Source: Phycomyces nitens
Lineage: Eukaryota; Mucoromycota; Mucoromycetes; Mucorales; Phycomycetaceae
Length of the DNA: 64,000 bases
Assembly: GCA_022702545.1 (NCBI GenBank)
Contig: JAHRBC010000005.1
Coordinates: 1,426,001-1,490,000, forward strand
Direction: 5' to 3'
Below are positions 37,352-48,272 of the stretch, piece after piece; the stretch's first letter is position 1; each line of letters opens with the position of its first letter. The notes below the pieces were generated by a model. The model saw only the letters and a program-made list of their open reading frames with translations. It had not been told where the DNA came from and did not search any database. Both the position numbers and the translations under genes were made by a program.

Positions 37352-38497
37352 GTGAGTCGAGGTAATGTAAAGAAATATATCCTTACGTCCCACTTATACC
37401 TTGTTTCCCATCGTGTGTTAATACAAACTAGCTATAACCTGCTGAGAATAATCTTCTGGAGCGGGTTACCCATCATTTGTTCTTTTGGAGCCTACTTCCT
37501 ACTGACTCGCCTTCGAAAAAGGTATTTATACAAATTATTTTTATACACAAATAAATAGTTTACAAACTTTACACCTGTTCTGAAAAACAGTGGTGAAACT
37601 ACCATTTGCACAATAGAAATTCTCAAAATGAAATCGAATATATTTGAAGATCCTGGTGAATATCGACGGCAGCTTTTACTAGGTCGAACATCAAATTTGC
37701 GCGCCAGGCTACGTGCTAGATTTGATTGCGTAGAAAAAAAGGCTGGTTCTTTATACCCAGTTTTGATAAAAAGAACAATATACTACGAAGGAATATTGAG
37801 ACACGGGATCTATAATATGTCTGCACTTCAGCCTTATTTCAGGACAAAAAGACGGAAAGAAAAGATTTTTAGAGTCCTAAAGGCTTATTCTTTATATGAC
37901 AAGACCGCTGGATGTTGTCCAAATTTAAAGTACATTGCCGGGGGCCTTTTAATTTGCGTAGGTGTCGAGAAAATGGTTCTTTTTGAATGTAAAGTTTTCT
38001 GATATGTGTATATTTGATAGTTGAATGAGGTTCAAGCCTTTGGTGTTCTATGCATATTATTAAGCCGGCGGCCGGATATGGCGGGACTTCGATCACTCTT
38101 TTACCCGTCAAACGATGGCTATTCTTCTTTCCTCGAGCACTTTGACTCTTTGATGGCTATTAAGCTTCCTAATATCTACAATCATATGATAAAAGGATGC
38201 GTCTGTCCTTCTACATATGCCAGGCACTGTTTTGCTAGTCTTTTTGGATTACAAGGTCCACTATATCTGATCGAAAATACAATTGACTTGCTTTTAATAG
38301 AAGGACCTTGGATACTTTCCTATTGCATGCTTGCATTGTTCGAGATAAACGAGAGCAAGCTTATGAGAATGCAGCACGACGAAATCACACTATTCTTCTG
38401 GAAAGATGTATTCAAGCCATTTGAGGTATATTATACTCTTCAAGATCTGTTCATGTACTTACCAGTTGACTATAGTCCGAATCCAATTTATTCATAA
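37352..38497 (+). CDS. Divergent EVI5/Gyp5-like TBC (Rab-GAP-like) protein, 5' end uncertain
   Basis: TBC domains stimulate GTP hydrolysis by Rab proteins. Supported exons: about 37352-37520, about 37590-37957 and 38021-38497, with phase-correct joins (last intron 37958-38020). The block FRVLKAYSLYDKTAG, then LLIC|LNEVQAFGVLC, RSLFYPSNDGY, LPNIYNHM and CPSTYARHCFASLFG follow the order of EVI5/Gyp5 TBC domains. The usual glutamine-finger block YCQG reads CCPN here, and no IxxDxxR arginine finger is visible before it (FRTKRRKEK instead), so GAP activity is doubtful. The first ATG is not clear because the frame is open upstream of 37352. It ends 340 bp before the right arm. It could be a working pseudo-GAP or a gene under decay. 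Confidence 0.6.
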
Positions 38498-38837
38498 TTA
38501 ATACACTGCGTCTGGCCGAGATTCGTTTAGGCTTAAATAATAATATTTAGAAAAAATTGAGAAATATGCATAGTTTTCATTCAAAAAGTAAATTGATTTG
38601 CCAGTAGTATAGTTATATAGTTTAGGTTTTATAAAAAGAAACTTTGGGATATCTATTCAATGAGTATGCTTATATAATCAGAATTCTAATACAGGGCTCA
38701 GAACAAAATATTCAGGATGTTGAGATCCGAGAAAATAAGATAGAAAGCCTTTTAATTATTTAGTAAAGGGTAGAAAGTCTATATATAAATTCCTGAGATT
38801 CATAGATATTACTCTTCAAAGTACTAATTTTATCGTG
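38498..38837. other. Short spacer between TBC gene and right arm
   Basis: AT-rich, no feature recognised. Confidence 0.5.
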
Positions 38838-39359
38838 AAAAAGAACATGTATCTTATGGGAACTGACCAGTTGAATGAAGAGACAAGAAGACTGTGGATC
38901 ATACATCTTATTGATTTATAGGTTCTAAAGAGACTGGAATGCGTTATTGATGGGATAATGTGTGCTTATAATGAGAGGAGAAATATTGTCGCAAAGATGT
39001 ACAAGCCAGGCATCAGAAACATTTATACTAAATTGCTGGAATACAAGAGATTAAATACAATGTGAGATATTGTCAAGCTAGATACAATTCTTACAACTAG
39101 AGCACCAAGAATACTTTCAATATTCTAGTATTGTGTCAGTCCTGGGCTTTGGGGCTATTAAATATGTAGCAGAAGAAATAAGGCACTCAAAAAAGGGCAG
39201 GTCAATGCACGTGACACAAGGTGGTGTCCTTAGCAAAATTCGTGCATAAAATGAGACTCTCACGCTCAATCATTTTTTACATCTCTTGCCTCCTTCCTCT
39301 CATTTACATGTTCCCACATTTACTTTTTGCAAAGAAGTTATGCGTACATCTTTAAGAGA

Positions 39360-42313
39360 GTACAGTATTAGTAATAAGCTGTTTAGACGGCTATTACAGG
39401 CATATATATAAACACTTTGGGTCTAGGTATACAAGGTAACTGAAGCATGAATCAAGTTTTATGAACGCGTTTTTTGACGTTTTATTTTATTTTAAAGAGC
39501 TGATATGAATACAAGCTACTGCTGCGCCCTTGACAAAAAGAGACACTAGAAGATGCGTCCTCAAGAAAGATGTCAACACTTTTATGGATTCCTCTATTGA
39601 ATTTACCTCATCATTAGCAATACAAGAACCTGCCCATTGCATTCTCGCCTTTGGAAATGAGACGCGTATAAACCATGAAAAATCTATCACTGTTCTGCCA
39701 AGGCCTGTAAAAAGTAAGTTTGAGTTACTAAAAGGCGATTCAAATGTAGATTATTCCCAATGGCATTGCATCCGTTTTTGACACCATTGACTGGGGCTCA
39801 TGTACCGACCAGTTTTTCCAGACTTTGGTTCCAGTACCAGGGCAGAGTAAAAGCCGAAAGAAGACAGAAACATACCTATTGCTATCTTTTGAGATAGCAA
39901 AGGAAGTTTCTACGATGGGCTTAGACGGTATTGTTGGACACCATACGTTACGGATATACTAGAAGTTGATAGCGAGAGGAATATTCTTTTTGTGCACCTA
40001 GACAGGTCACAACTCTATAGAACAGTTAGATCAAAATATACTGTTTGAAAGACCATTAAAGATTATACGAATCCTTGATTACCACAACTTGGTATTATAC
40101 TTTTATCATGATGGACACAACTACGAGGAAATGATTAGACACATCCTTTGATATACGAGATAGTTGTTAGACGAAGGCCCAAGGTTTACCTGAAATACCA
40201 AGACATGTCTGTTGGATTTAGTTACAGTCACGAAAAAGGACATGAAGGAAGATCGTAAAGAGAACAAAGGATTGTCGCCTGCCGTACAGTTGCAAGAAGT
40301 CAAGGCATATGAAAGCACAATACCGTCAGGAAAGAATCGAGAAGGAACCCAAGCAGCAATGTACAAATGACCTATTATTTGCTTTACTGGATAACACATA
40401 CCACAGTGCATAGCTAGCAAAAGGTAAGTCCTAATTAGTAGAGAGAACAAAGTTTCTCTCATTAGAGAGCAACGGGAACAAGTCAACGGAACGCTTAAAG
40501 GCTACACAATCATAGGCGCTCCTAGGAATAACAGAGGTAGTAACTCCAGATGGTGGACATATTGACATTCAAAGTGGCCCAGTGGAAAATACCAGCATGC
40601 CGATTGAACTCAACTTCAAGCTATAAAATGACATCGTTTCCATCCTCACTATTGAGGGTAACCAAGGCAGTAAATACACCAATCCAAGGGAACCGAAAGA
40701 ACCATTTCGTTGGCCAGATATATGAGAATATTCTTGGTTAGCTAACAAGGATCAAAGAAGCCGTCAACCAGCTCTAACTAGCATTCCGTCTGCCAAATTG
40801 AAACGAACATTTGCCACCCACTATCCAAGAATCACACAATGATATAGAGAGTATTGTCATCCATTTTGGTTAAACTACTGGTAAGCTCAAATACCTGTAG
40901 ATAATATTGTGACATGGCTTTCTTAAATTGTGAGTATTATATAGAACTTCAACCGAGACTGTTTGACTTCCACTCATATCGCAAATGGCCGTCTACTCAC
41001 TGTCGCAGTGCACCGTATCTACAAGACCTGTAGGCCTATCCACATGTCTATGATTCCCGCGCCCGCTTACTCTGCACGGCCGCTCCATTTCTGGTTTCAT
41101 CTTGATCACGGAACATCTCCAGTCCACCACATTGGCAAATATGTGGAATAGTTAACTCCACTGAATACTACCCTGTTGAGTTACAAACGATTACCTTGGC
41201 CGGTAACCCGTCTCTTTATGATCTCTCAATGTTTCCGAGGAAAGCTCTGTTCAGACATAGCCAACGTTCTTGCGATATTTGGACTATCTATACTAGCAGC
41301 GTCTACATAAATATGGCCACGATATCAAAATTTCCGCCTCCTTTCAAAAATGACTTGCAGGTAAACGAACAGTATGTTTGAGAATCGAATATCACGCAAA
41401 GATTAAACGAACTCTGGAGATGGATAAACAGCACAATTCCTAGCAGACCACTGGTGTTCTACATATAATAGGTAAGACATTTCAAAAATATTCTATGTTG
41501 CGTCATTGGAAGCTATCGGCACATATTGAATATATCCATGAGCAAAACCATGGCTTTGTATCAAATCAAAGTCCTTTGATTGTATGCTATTGTCTATCGA
41601 TACTTAACACCTTACTCGTTCTTTTCTAGAGACCCTGAACGGCATATATACTACAGCACATAACAAGATTATCACGGTGTTTACTTCAAGGCATTCAAGC
41701 AAAACGATCCCCAAGATATACTTCAAGGCTCATAGTTATCACCGACCTACATATTAGAAGATTGAAGATAGAAGACAACTCAGTCGTTATACGTAGAACA
41801 TGTTCAGCTCTGTTTGGAGATCACTCAGGCATAATAAAAAAAATAAAAAAAAAATACAAATACAAAAAACATAGAAAAAATGAAGATAAAGACTCGATAT
41901 CAGAAATTCATGACGAGAAACCTTTATATACGTTATACCAGACGACTAGTATGATGGATATATTTCGAATAGCCATATCCACCGAGACCGAAGACTTTGG
42001 AAGCAGAAATACATAGAGACATAACAAAATATATATTCAGAGCAAAACCAATGTTGGATCAGTACGCGTAGACAGACATATATCGTAGATTATATAGGAC
42101 AAGCAATAACAAAGAAAGACTTGAAAGGTAAGCACAAACTATTGCTAACAAACTAATAATTATTTCATCCAATATAGGTCTATCATAATAGCAGACCAGT
42201 TGACGTAGTAATCGCAAAAATTTCCATGTTACATCTCACAGTGAGTTAATAAAGCATAAAACAAGGTAAGTGTATATATATAATAATACTAGCCGACTAT
42301 TGCATCTCATTAG
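39360..42313 (+). pseudogene. Exons of the unrecognised multi-exon gene, right arm
   Basis: Same gene as at 14512-17510, read on the plus strand from inner to outer. Segments include SSIEFTSSLAIQEPAH (about 39590-39715) before A|GTAAGT, FDTIDWGSC (about 39770), and open frames at 40963-41381 and 41762-42016. Upstream are a TATA-like ATATATAAAC (about 39405) and a CACGTG palindrome (about 39207), possible promoter elements shared by both arms. The one-base phase mismatch after 39711 is the same in both arms. I cannot name the family. Confidence 0.4.
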
Positions 42314-42568
42314 GACTACTGTCCAAGATGTAAAAAAATATTGGTACAATAAGGTAAGTAAACACATATACTAACTTGAATATTTATAACAGGATATGGA
42401 ATATAAATATGACGGACCTAAACGAACGCATGTCAGAACAGACGCAGACTATCAGCAATATACGGTGAAGATTGAGTCCAAGGTCAGGAACCAATGTATT
42501 CAACGAATGCCAACCGAATACCTTATCAGACGTCAAAGTTTAATGGATACAAACGACAAGATTATAAG
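42314..42568 (+). CDS. Last two in-frame exons of the right-arm gene
   Basis: Exon 42314-42353 (40 nt) and exon 42393-42568 (176 nt) are joined by a 39-nt intron with GTAAGT donor and TATAACAG acceptor. The join is in frame, giving KKYWYNK|DMEYKYDGPK, and both exons are open throughout. The next splice leads into the first 277-bp unit and a TAG after one codon. The same exon pair is in the left arm. Confidence 0.55.
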
Positions 42569-45060
42569 GTAAGCGAACACATATTCTAATTTGGATTTTT
42601 ATGGCAGGACATAGGATACGAATACGACAAATGTTTACGAATTACGAACGAACGAACGCAAACATGGATACAGACGAAAAACGATTAACGACGAACGATT
42701 ACGTACGACGACGAAAACATTGACCCATACGACGAATACCAGACGAATACCACACCAGACGTCGACGATTAGTGGATACAGACGACAAAAACGAACGAAA
42801 ACGAATACGAACTTTTGCAGACGATATGGATGACAGGGAATTAAGGTAAGTGAGCACATATTCTAATTTGGATTTCTATGGCAGGACATAGGATACAATT
42901 ACGACGAACGTTTACGAATTACGAACGAACGAACGCAAACATGGATACAGACGAAAAACGATTAACGACGAACGATTAAGCACGACGACGAAAACATTGA
43001 CCCATACGACGAATACCAGACGAATACCACACCAGACGTCGACGATTAGTGGATACAGACGACAAAAACGAACGAAAACGAATACGAGCTTTTGCAGGCG
43101 ATATGGACGACAAGGAATTAAGGTAAGTGAGCACATATTCTAATTTGGATTTTTATGGCAGGACATAGGGTACGAATACGACGAACATTTACGAATTTAC
43201 GAACGAACGAACGAAAACATGGATACAGACGAACAGCAGTTAACGACGAACGATTACGCACGACGACAAAAACATTGACCCATACGACGAATACCAGACG
43301 AATACCATACCTGACGTCGACGATTAGTGGATACAGACGACAAAAACGAACGAAAACGAATACGAACTTTTGCAGACGATATGGATGACAGGGAATTAAG
43401 GTAAGTGAGCACATATTCTAATTTGGATTTCTATGGCAGGACATAGGATACAATTACGACGAACGTTTACGAATTACGAACGAACGAACGCAAACATGGA
43501 TACAGACGAAAAACGATTAACGACGAACGATTAAGCACGACGACGAAAACATTGACCCATACGACGAATACCAGACGAATACCATACCTGACGTCGACGA
43601 TTAGTGGATACAGACGACGAAAACGAACGAAAACGAATACGAACTTTTGCAGACGATATGGACGACAGGGAATTAAGGTAAGTGAGCACATATTCTAATT
43701 TGGATTGTTATGGCAGGACATAGGATACGAATACGACGAATCTTTACGAATTACGAACGAACGAACGAAAACATGGATACAGACGAAAAACGATTAACGA
43801 CGAACGATTAAGCACGACGACGAAAACATTGACCCATACGACGAATACCAGACGAATACCACACCAGACGTCGACGATTAGTGGATACAGACGACAAAAA
43901 CGAACGAAAACGAATACGAGCTTTTGCAGGCGATATGGACGACAAGGAATTAAGGTAAGTGAGCACATATTCTAATTTGGATTTTTATGGCAGGACATAG
44001 GATACGAATACGACGAATCTTTACGAATTACGAACGAACGAACGAAAACATGGATACAGACGAGCAACGATTAACGACGAACGATTACGTACGACGACGA
44101 AAACATTGACCCATACGACGAATACCAGACGAATACCACACCAAACGTCGACGATTAGTGGATACAGACGACGAAAACGAACGAAAACGAATACGAACTT
44201 TTGCAGACGATATGGACGACAGGGAATTAAGGTAAATGAGCACATATTCTAATTTGGATTGTTATGGCAGGACATAGGATACGAATACGACGAATCTTTA
44301 CGAATTACGAACGAACGAACGAAAACATGGATACAGACGAAAAACGATTAACGACGAACGATTAAGCACGACGACGAAAACATTGACCCATACGACGAGT
44401 ACCAGACGAATAACATACCAGACGTCGACGATTAGTGGATACAGACGACGAAAACGAACGAAATCGAATACGAACTTTTGCAGACGATATTAACGACAGG
44501 GCAATAAGGTAAATGAGCACATATTCTAATTCGGATTTTTATGGCAGGACATAGGGTACGAATACGACGAACATTTACGAATTTACGAACGAACGAACGA
44601 AAACATGGATACAGACGAACAGCAGTTAACGACGAACGATTACGCACGACGACAAAAACATTGACCCATACGACGAATACCAGACGAATACCATACCTGA
44701 CGTCGACGATTAGTGGATACAGACGACGAAAACGAACGAAAACGAATACGAGCTTTTGCAGGCGATACGGACGATAGGGCATTAAGGTAAGTGAGCACAT
44801 ATTCTAATTTGGATTTCTATGGCAGGACATAGGATACGATTACGACGAACGTTTACGAATTACGAACGAACGAACGCAAACATGGATACAGACGAACAAC
44901 AGCTAACGACGACGATTACGCACGACGACGAAAATATTGACCCATACGACGAGTACCAGACGAATACCATACCAGACGTCGACGATAAGTGGATACAGAC
45001 GACGAAAACGAACGGAATCGAATACAAGCCTTACAAACGATACGACGACGAGACCACATG
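42569..45060 (+). repeat. Tandem array of 9 exon-intron units of 277 bp (right)
   Basis: It spans 2,492 bp, 9 x 277. Each unit again has a 39-nt GTAAGT (twice GTAAAT) intron with CTAAT branch point and GGCAG acceptor. Two units (43158 and 44544 regions) share a private set of variants, including an extra T in ACGAATTTACG and an A in GACGACAAAAACA, 1,386 bp apart, that is five units. The outermost unit is divergent, has AAG where other units have TAG, and lacks one base, which opens a long Asp/Thr-rich frame. Confidence 0.95.
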
Positions 45061-45435
45061 GTAAGCCAACATATATGCTAAATTGGATATTGATGACAGG
45101 ACATAGCATACGAATACGACGAGCCTTTACGAAATTCGAGCAGACGCAAACATGGAGGCAGATGACCGAGAGTAAATGATGACAAAAGAATGCTCATGTC
45201 ATATTGTATGAACCAAATTTTAAGATCTATGTCGTCTCAGCGATATAAATCTTGAATTTGGCTGTGACATTGAGTATACCCTTAGTTCTGATACTTCACC
45301 ATTATTTTCAACAATGTTGTTCTTTGCACTTGACTGTTATCAGGTAATTTCTAGAACCTAAAGTCTGTTTGTGTGTAGTAAGAAGATTAGAGAATTCTAA
45401 TATTAATTTTTTTTCAAAGATCCGTAGCCTCTAAA

Positions 45436-45497
45436 ATGAAATCCTTTGCAGACGTTCCCACACAATTTGCAGAGGCGTCGCTGGGCAAAAGTCAAAG
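45436..45497 (+). other. Short start-exon-like segment near the outer end of the right arm
   Basis: ATG plus 20 codons (MKSFADVPTQFAEASLGKSQ) followed by AG|GTATGT; counterpart of 9739-9800. All differences from the left copy change the amino acid, which argues against purifying selection. Confidence 0.3.
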
Positions 45498-45865
45498 GTA
45501 TGTCTTGTCTACATAAAGTGTTATCCAAGACTAATGTATTCTTTTTTTATGCTGACCTTATATACTCCATTATCGCCCATTTTTTGACAAACTTGAATCG
45601 TTGTGATCTATTTCGTAAACACAAAATCGACCGATATACTACTCCCATTATCACAACCCTTTCTCATTTGCCATTAAAAATCATTTATCTTTCTTAATTG
45701 TAATTGTAATTTTGGCTCATATTCCTATCTTTAATAAATCTTATCTCTTTGTTTAAATATTAAAGAAACATGATGACAGCTCATGTTATAATATTGTTGT
45801 TAAATGATAACCACAGATCGGAAAAGCATCTTATTGGCTATAATTAATTTTAGTCCAAGGTTTAT

Positions 45866-45958
45866 CCACTAATAAAAAAATAAGTTTAATTTTACAATGA
45901 ATTAATGATATTTATTTTATCTTGCAATCTTCCGAAAATATGCCTAGCTTATTAGTGG
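45866..45958. mobile_element. Possible 93-bp MITE-like inverted repeat
   Basis: CCACTAATAA at one end and its exact inverse TTATTAGTGG at the other enclose AT-rich DNA, just outside the right arm. No clear target duplication is visible, so it may be chance. Confidence 0.2.
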
Positions 45959-46327
45959 TTTGTATCTTATTTCGAAAAATAGAAGCAAGATATCTTTATA
46001 TCAAAAAAAGAAAACGAGTGATTGCGTTGAAAAGAGAGAACGGAGACCAATTTTAGGGGATACTGTTACACAAGACCAAGAGTTACATTCAAATGTTTTT
46101 GCTCGAACAATAAGGCTTTTTGTGTATCCCACTGTATTTTATAGATGTCCCAAAAATTGATAAAAAAAAAGATATTTTGAATGTAGTTAATAATGTATAT
46201 TATCTTTAAGAGTAGCTAACCGATCATACATAGAAAGATATTATTTTTTTACAAATGTCTACTATCCCCATATTCCAGCTTTCTTCCTAACCATCTATCT
46301 CTCTCAAATTGGTGAGCTTATGAGGTC

Positions 46328-47142
46328 TCATTCTCGAAAAAGCATCGAAAAGACTTCAAATACTTTTATTGGACTCAGGTTTTGACCATTTGGTAAACAC
46401 TTCGAGACTTCTAATGCAAGTTCTTCTTTATACGTTTTTGAAATTGCCACCTTGTGAGAGATAACGTTGCCTTTTTGATGCAAGTAACCACCACTCTGAA
46501 CGCTAGAAATATTCTTGTAGAGTAGCATAATATAGTCTTTCAAATCGTGTACGTACTTTATATCACTTGTTTCATTATCCAGCAAAACAACTGGTTTAAC
46601 CTCTTCTAGAATGCTACATACTCAAGCTATAATAGAAGCTCCATTCCCTTTTACTTTTGGTGTAAGACATTCAGGATGGTACTTTTCATTTTAATCACAC
46701 CAAAATAGTTATGCCCCTTCTTGAAGAGATGGAACTTGGATTTATTACTCCGGATCACCTTTTCACATTGCTTATCCCAATTATTTATAACATTGCAAAA
46801 ATCTCACTACTTGGAAATACCCCTCTTAAACAGGAAATGGTTCGAATGGCCTGCACATGAATGAATGTTCATTCTGTAATTTTTTTTAGTAATTTTCTTT
46901 ACACAAGAGAATTTACATGTCTATTCGTTTATTGAACGTCCCAAGTCGGATAAAGTTTGATACCAATTTCTCTTCAAGTCCAAAACTAGATCTCTTCGTT
47001 CTCTGGGTATAAACAGTCTTGGTTTTACTGGGTATTTCTTGTCAGCAACAGATCTAGTATACATGAATCTTTCAAGGATACTAGAGATTAAAGGCTGTAT
47101 ATTTTTGTGTCTGTCAGTTTCTGAAGCTCGCATTCCACTCAT
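46328..47142 (-). CDS. Unrecognised gene, two coding-like segments
   Basis: Two open segments on the minus strand read like real protein. The 5' part (47142-46921) starts MSGMRASETDRHKN and is Arg/Lys-rich. The 3' part (46328-46620) reads PVVLLDNETSDIKYVHDLK and ends LFRE and a stop, opening after a possible TATGTAG acceptor. I did not find a phase-correct junction between them. They may be exons of one gene, two genes, or a decayed gene. No motif recognised. Confidence 0.35.
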
Positions 47143-47983
47143 ATTAAATTCATTTAAGGCTCATTTCTTAAATCTGAAGCTTTTAAAAAGACTTGTATGG
47201 GGCCGAGAATTTCGTACTTTAGCTATGATATTAAAGATGTTGGTGAAATCCAAGAGACTGAAAAATAAATAAATTGTAAAGCTATGCTAAAAAACGAAGA
47301 TTTGATATTGAGCCTTGAATATTTTGGTGCAGATCTTGTACACTGCGATACTTTTATGAGTAATAACTACTATTTGCCATTATATTTTTACACACCCAAC
47401 CAAGCGTCTTACAAACTTTGCGTCTAATCTTGCCCATTCCTAATGTAAAACAATGTCTATCCCAAAAACAGCACTAAACTGTAATTCTATTACCCCACAC
47501 TATTGCAAAAATGGTATTAATCTTTACAACTTTTTATCCAACTTTTTAAAAGATTCTTTAGACTCTATAATTGTCGTTTGAGAAGAAGCATGGTACATTT
47601 GACCACAATGTTGTTTCTTATGGATTCTTGACAAAACATCTTTATTCATTTAATGAATATTCTTATTGAGAAATTATCATACACTTTTATGTATCGCTAA
47701 TGTTTATCACTTAATACCCTCATGGTACAAAATTAATAAAAATTTAACATGTTGTTACAGAAAATAGAGTATAGAAATCAAAGATTATTATTGGGATATT
47801 ATGTTGCATGGTTATTCGTCTACTAAAACCAAAAGGATGATATAATATAACAAATACAAATATTATCTGCTTTTTACAATAACATATTCAAGACAATACA
47901 AAATAATGTAGAATGTGGTCCTAAAGAAATGAAACATTGGGACCCTGGTGCTAATTTACAGATTGTTGGTACTAGGCCGGATA
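47143..47983. other. Intergenic, no feature recognised
   Basis: AT-rich DNA, no supported gene. Confidence 0.5.
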
Positions 47984-48199
47984 TTATGGCTGCGGGTGTG
48001 TGCTATTGAATATTCTTGCACTGGTGTTGTTCCCATTTAACTCGGGCGTGGTGACATCGGTAGACCCAGAGCTGTTCATCATGACATCGTCGACTCGCGT
48101 GTGTTTTGGAAATAGGTTATCAAAAAAATCAGAAAAAAATCCTGCATTTACAGAGACAACAACAAGGGTAAGGATTGTAAAGATCAAATTGATTCTCAT
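47984..48199 (-). CDS. Small secreted protein, 71 residues
   Basis: Single-exon frame with a clean signal peptide (INLIFTILTLVVVSVNA), giving a mature part of about 50 residues that starts GFFSDFFDNLFP. It contains possible N-glycosylation sites (NSS, NNTS, NST) and no cysteines. A TATAAATAC box lies about 65 bp upstream (48263-48272). A cell-surface or secreted peptide; no family recognised. Confidence 0.6.
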   Translation of the reverse strand: MRINLIFTILTLVVVSVNAGFFSDFFDNLFPKHTRVDDVMMNSSGSTDVTTPELNGNNTSARIFNSTHPQP

Positions 48200-48262
48200 T
48201 TTTTGATGTAAAGGTTTAAAGAATTGGAGAGTGGTAGGAAATAAAACAGTAGATACTCAAGG

Positions 48263-48272
48263 GTATTTATAT
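48263..48272 (-). promoter_or_regulatory. TATA box of the 71-residue secreted protein gene
   Basis: ATATAAATAC on the minus strand, about 64 bp before the ATG at 48199. Confidence 0.5.

Larger units (their letters stand above)
38838..45844. repeat. Right arm of the large inverted repeat (7.0 kb)
   Basis: Inverted copy of 9389-18062. The inner end is the A run and GAACATGTATCTTATGG at 38838-38860; the outer end is ATCTTATTGGCTATAAT at 45844. Single-copy parts match the left arm in length (about 3.7 kb inner, 0.8 kb outer), and the central array has 9 rather than 15 units. Substitutions and small indels distinguish the copies. One is a TGG-to-TAG change at about 41151 that interrupts a frame still open in the left arm. 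Confidence 0.9.

Noticed and set aside
42608..45060. Stop-codon reassignment (TAA/TAG read as Gln) to keep the satellite frame open
   Set aside because: Kexin, the AlkB-like gene, the cyclin and others in the window end at TAA or TAG as normal stops, and the 238-nt exon length would still shift frame at each splice.
9389..45844. Starship-type giant element
   Set aside because: No DUF3435 tyrosine-recombinase captain gene or motif was seen at either end, and Starships lack long inverted arms.
45866..45958. Strong claim of a MITE
   Set aside because: Only a 10-bp terminal match and no target duplication; kept as a low-confidence feature.
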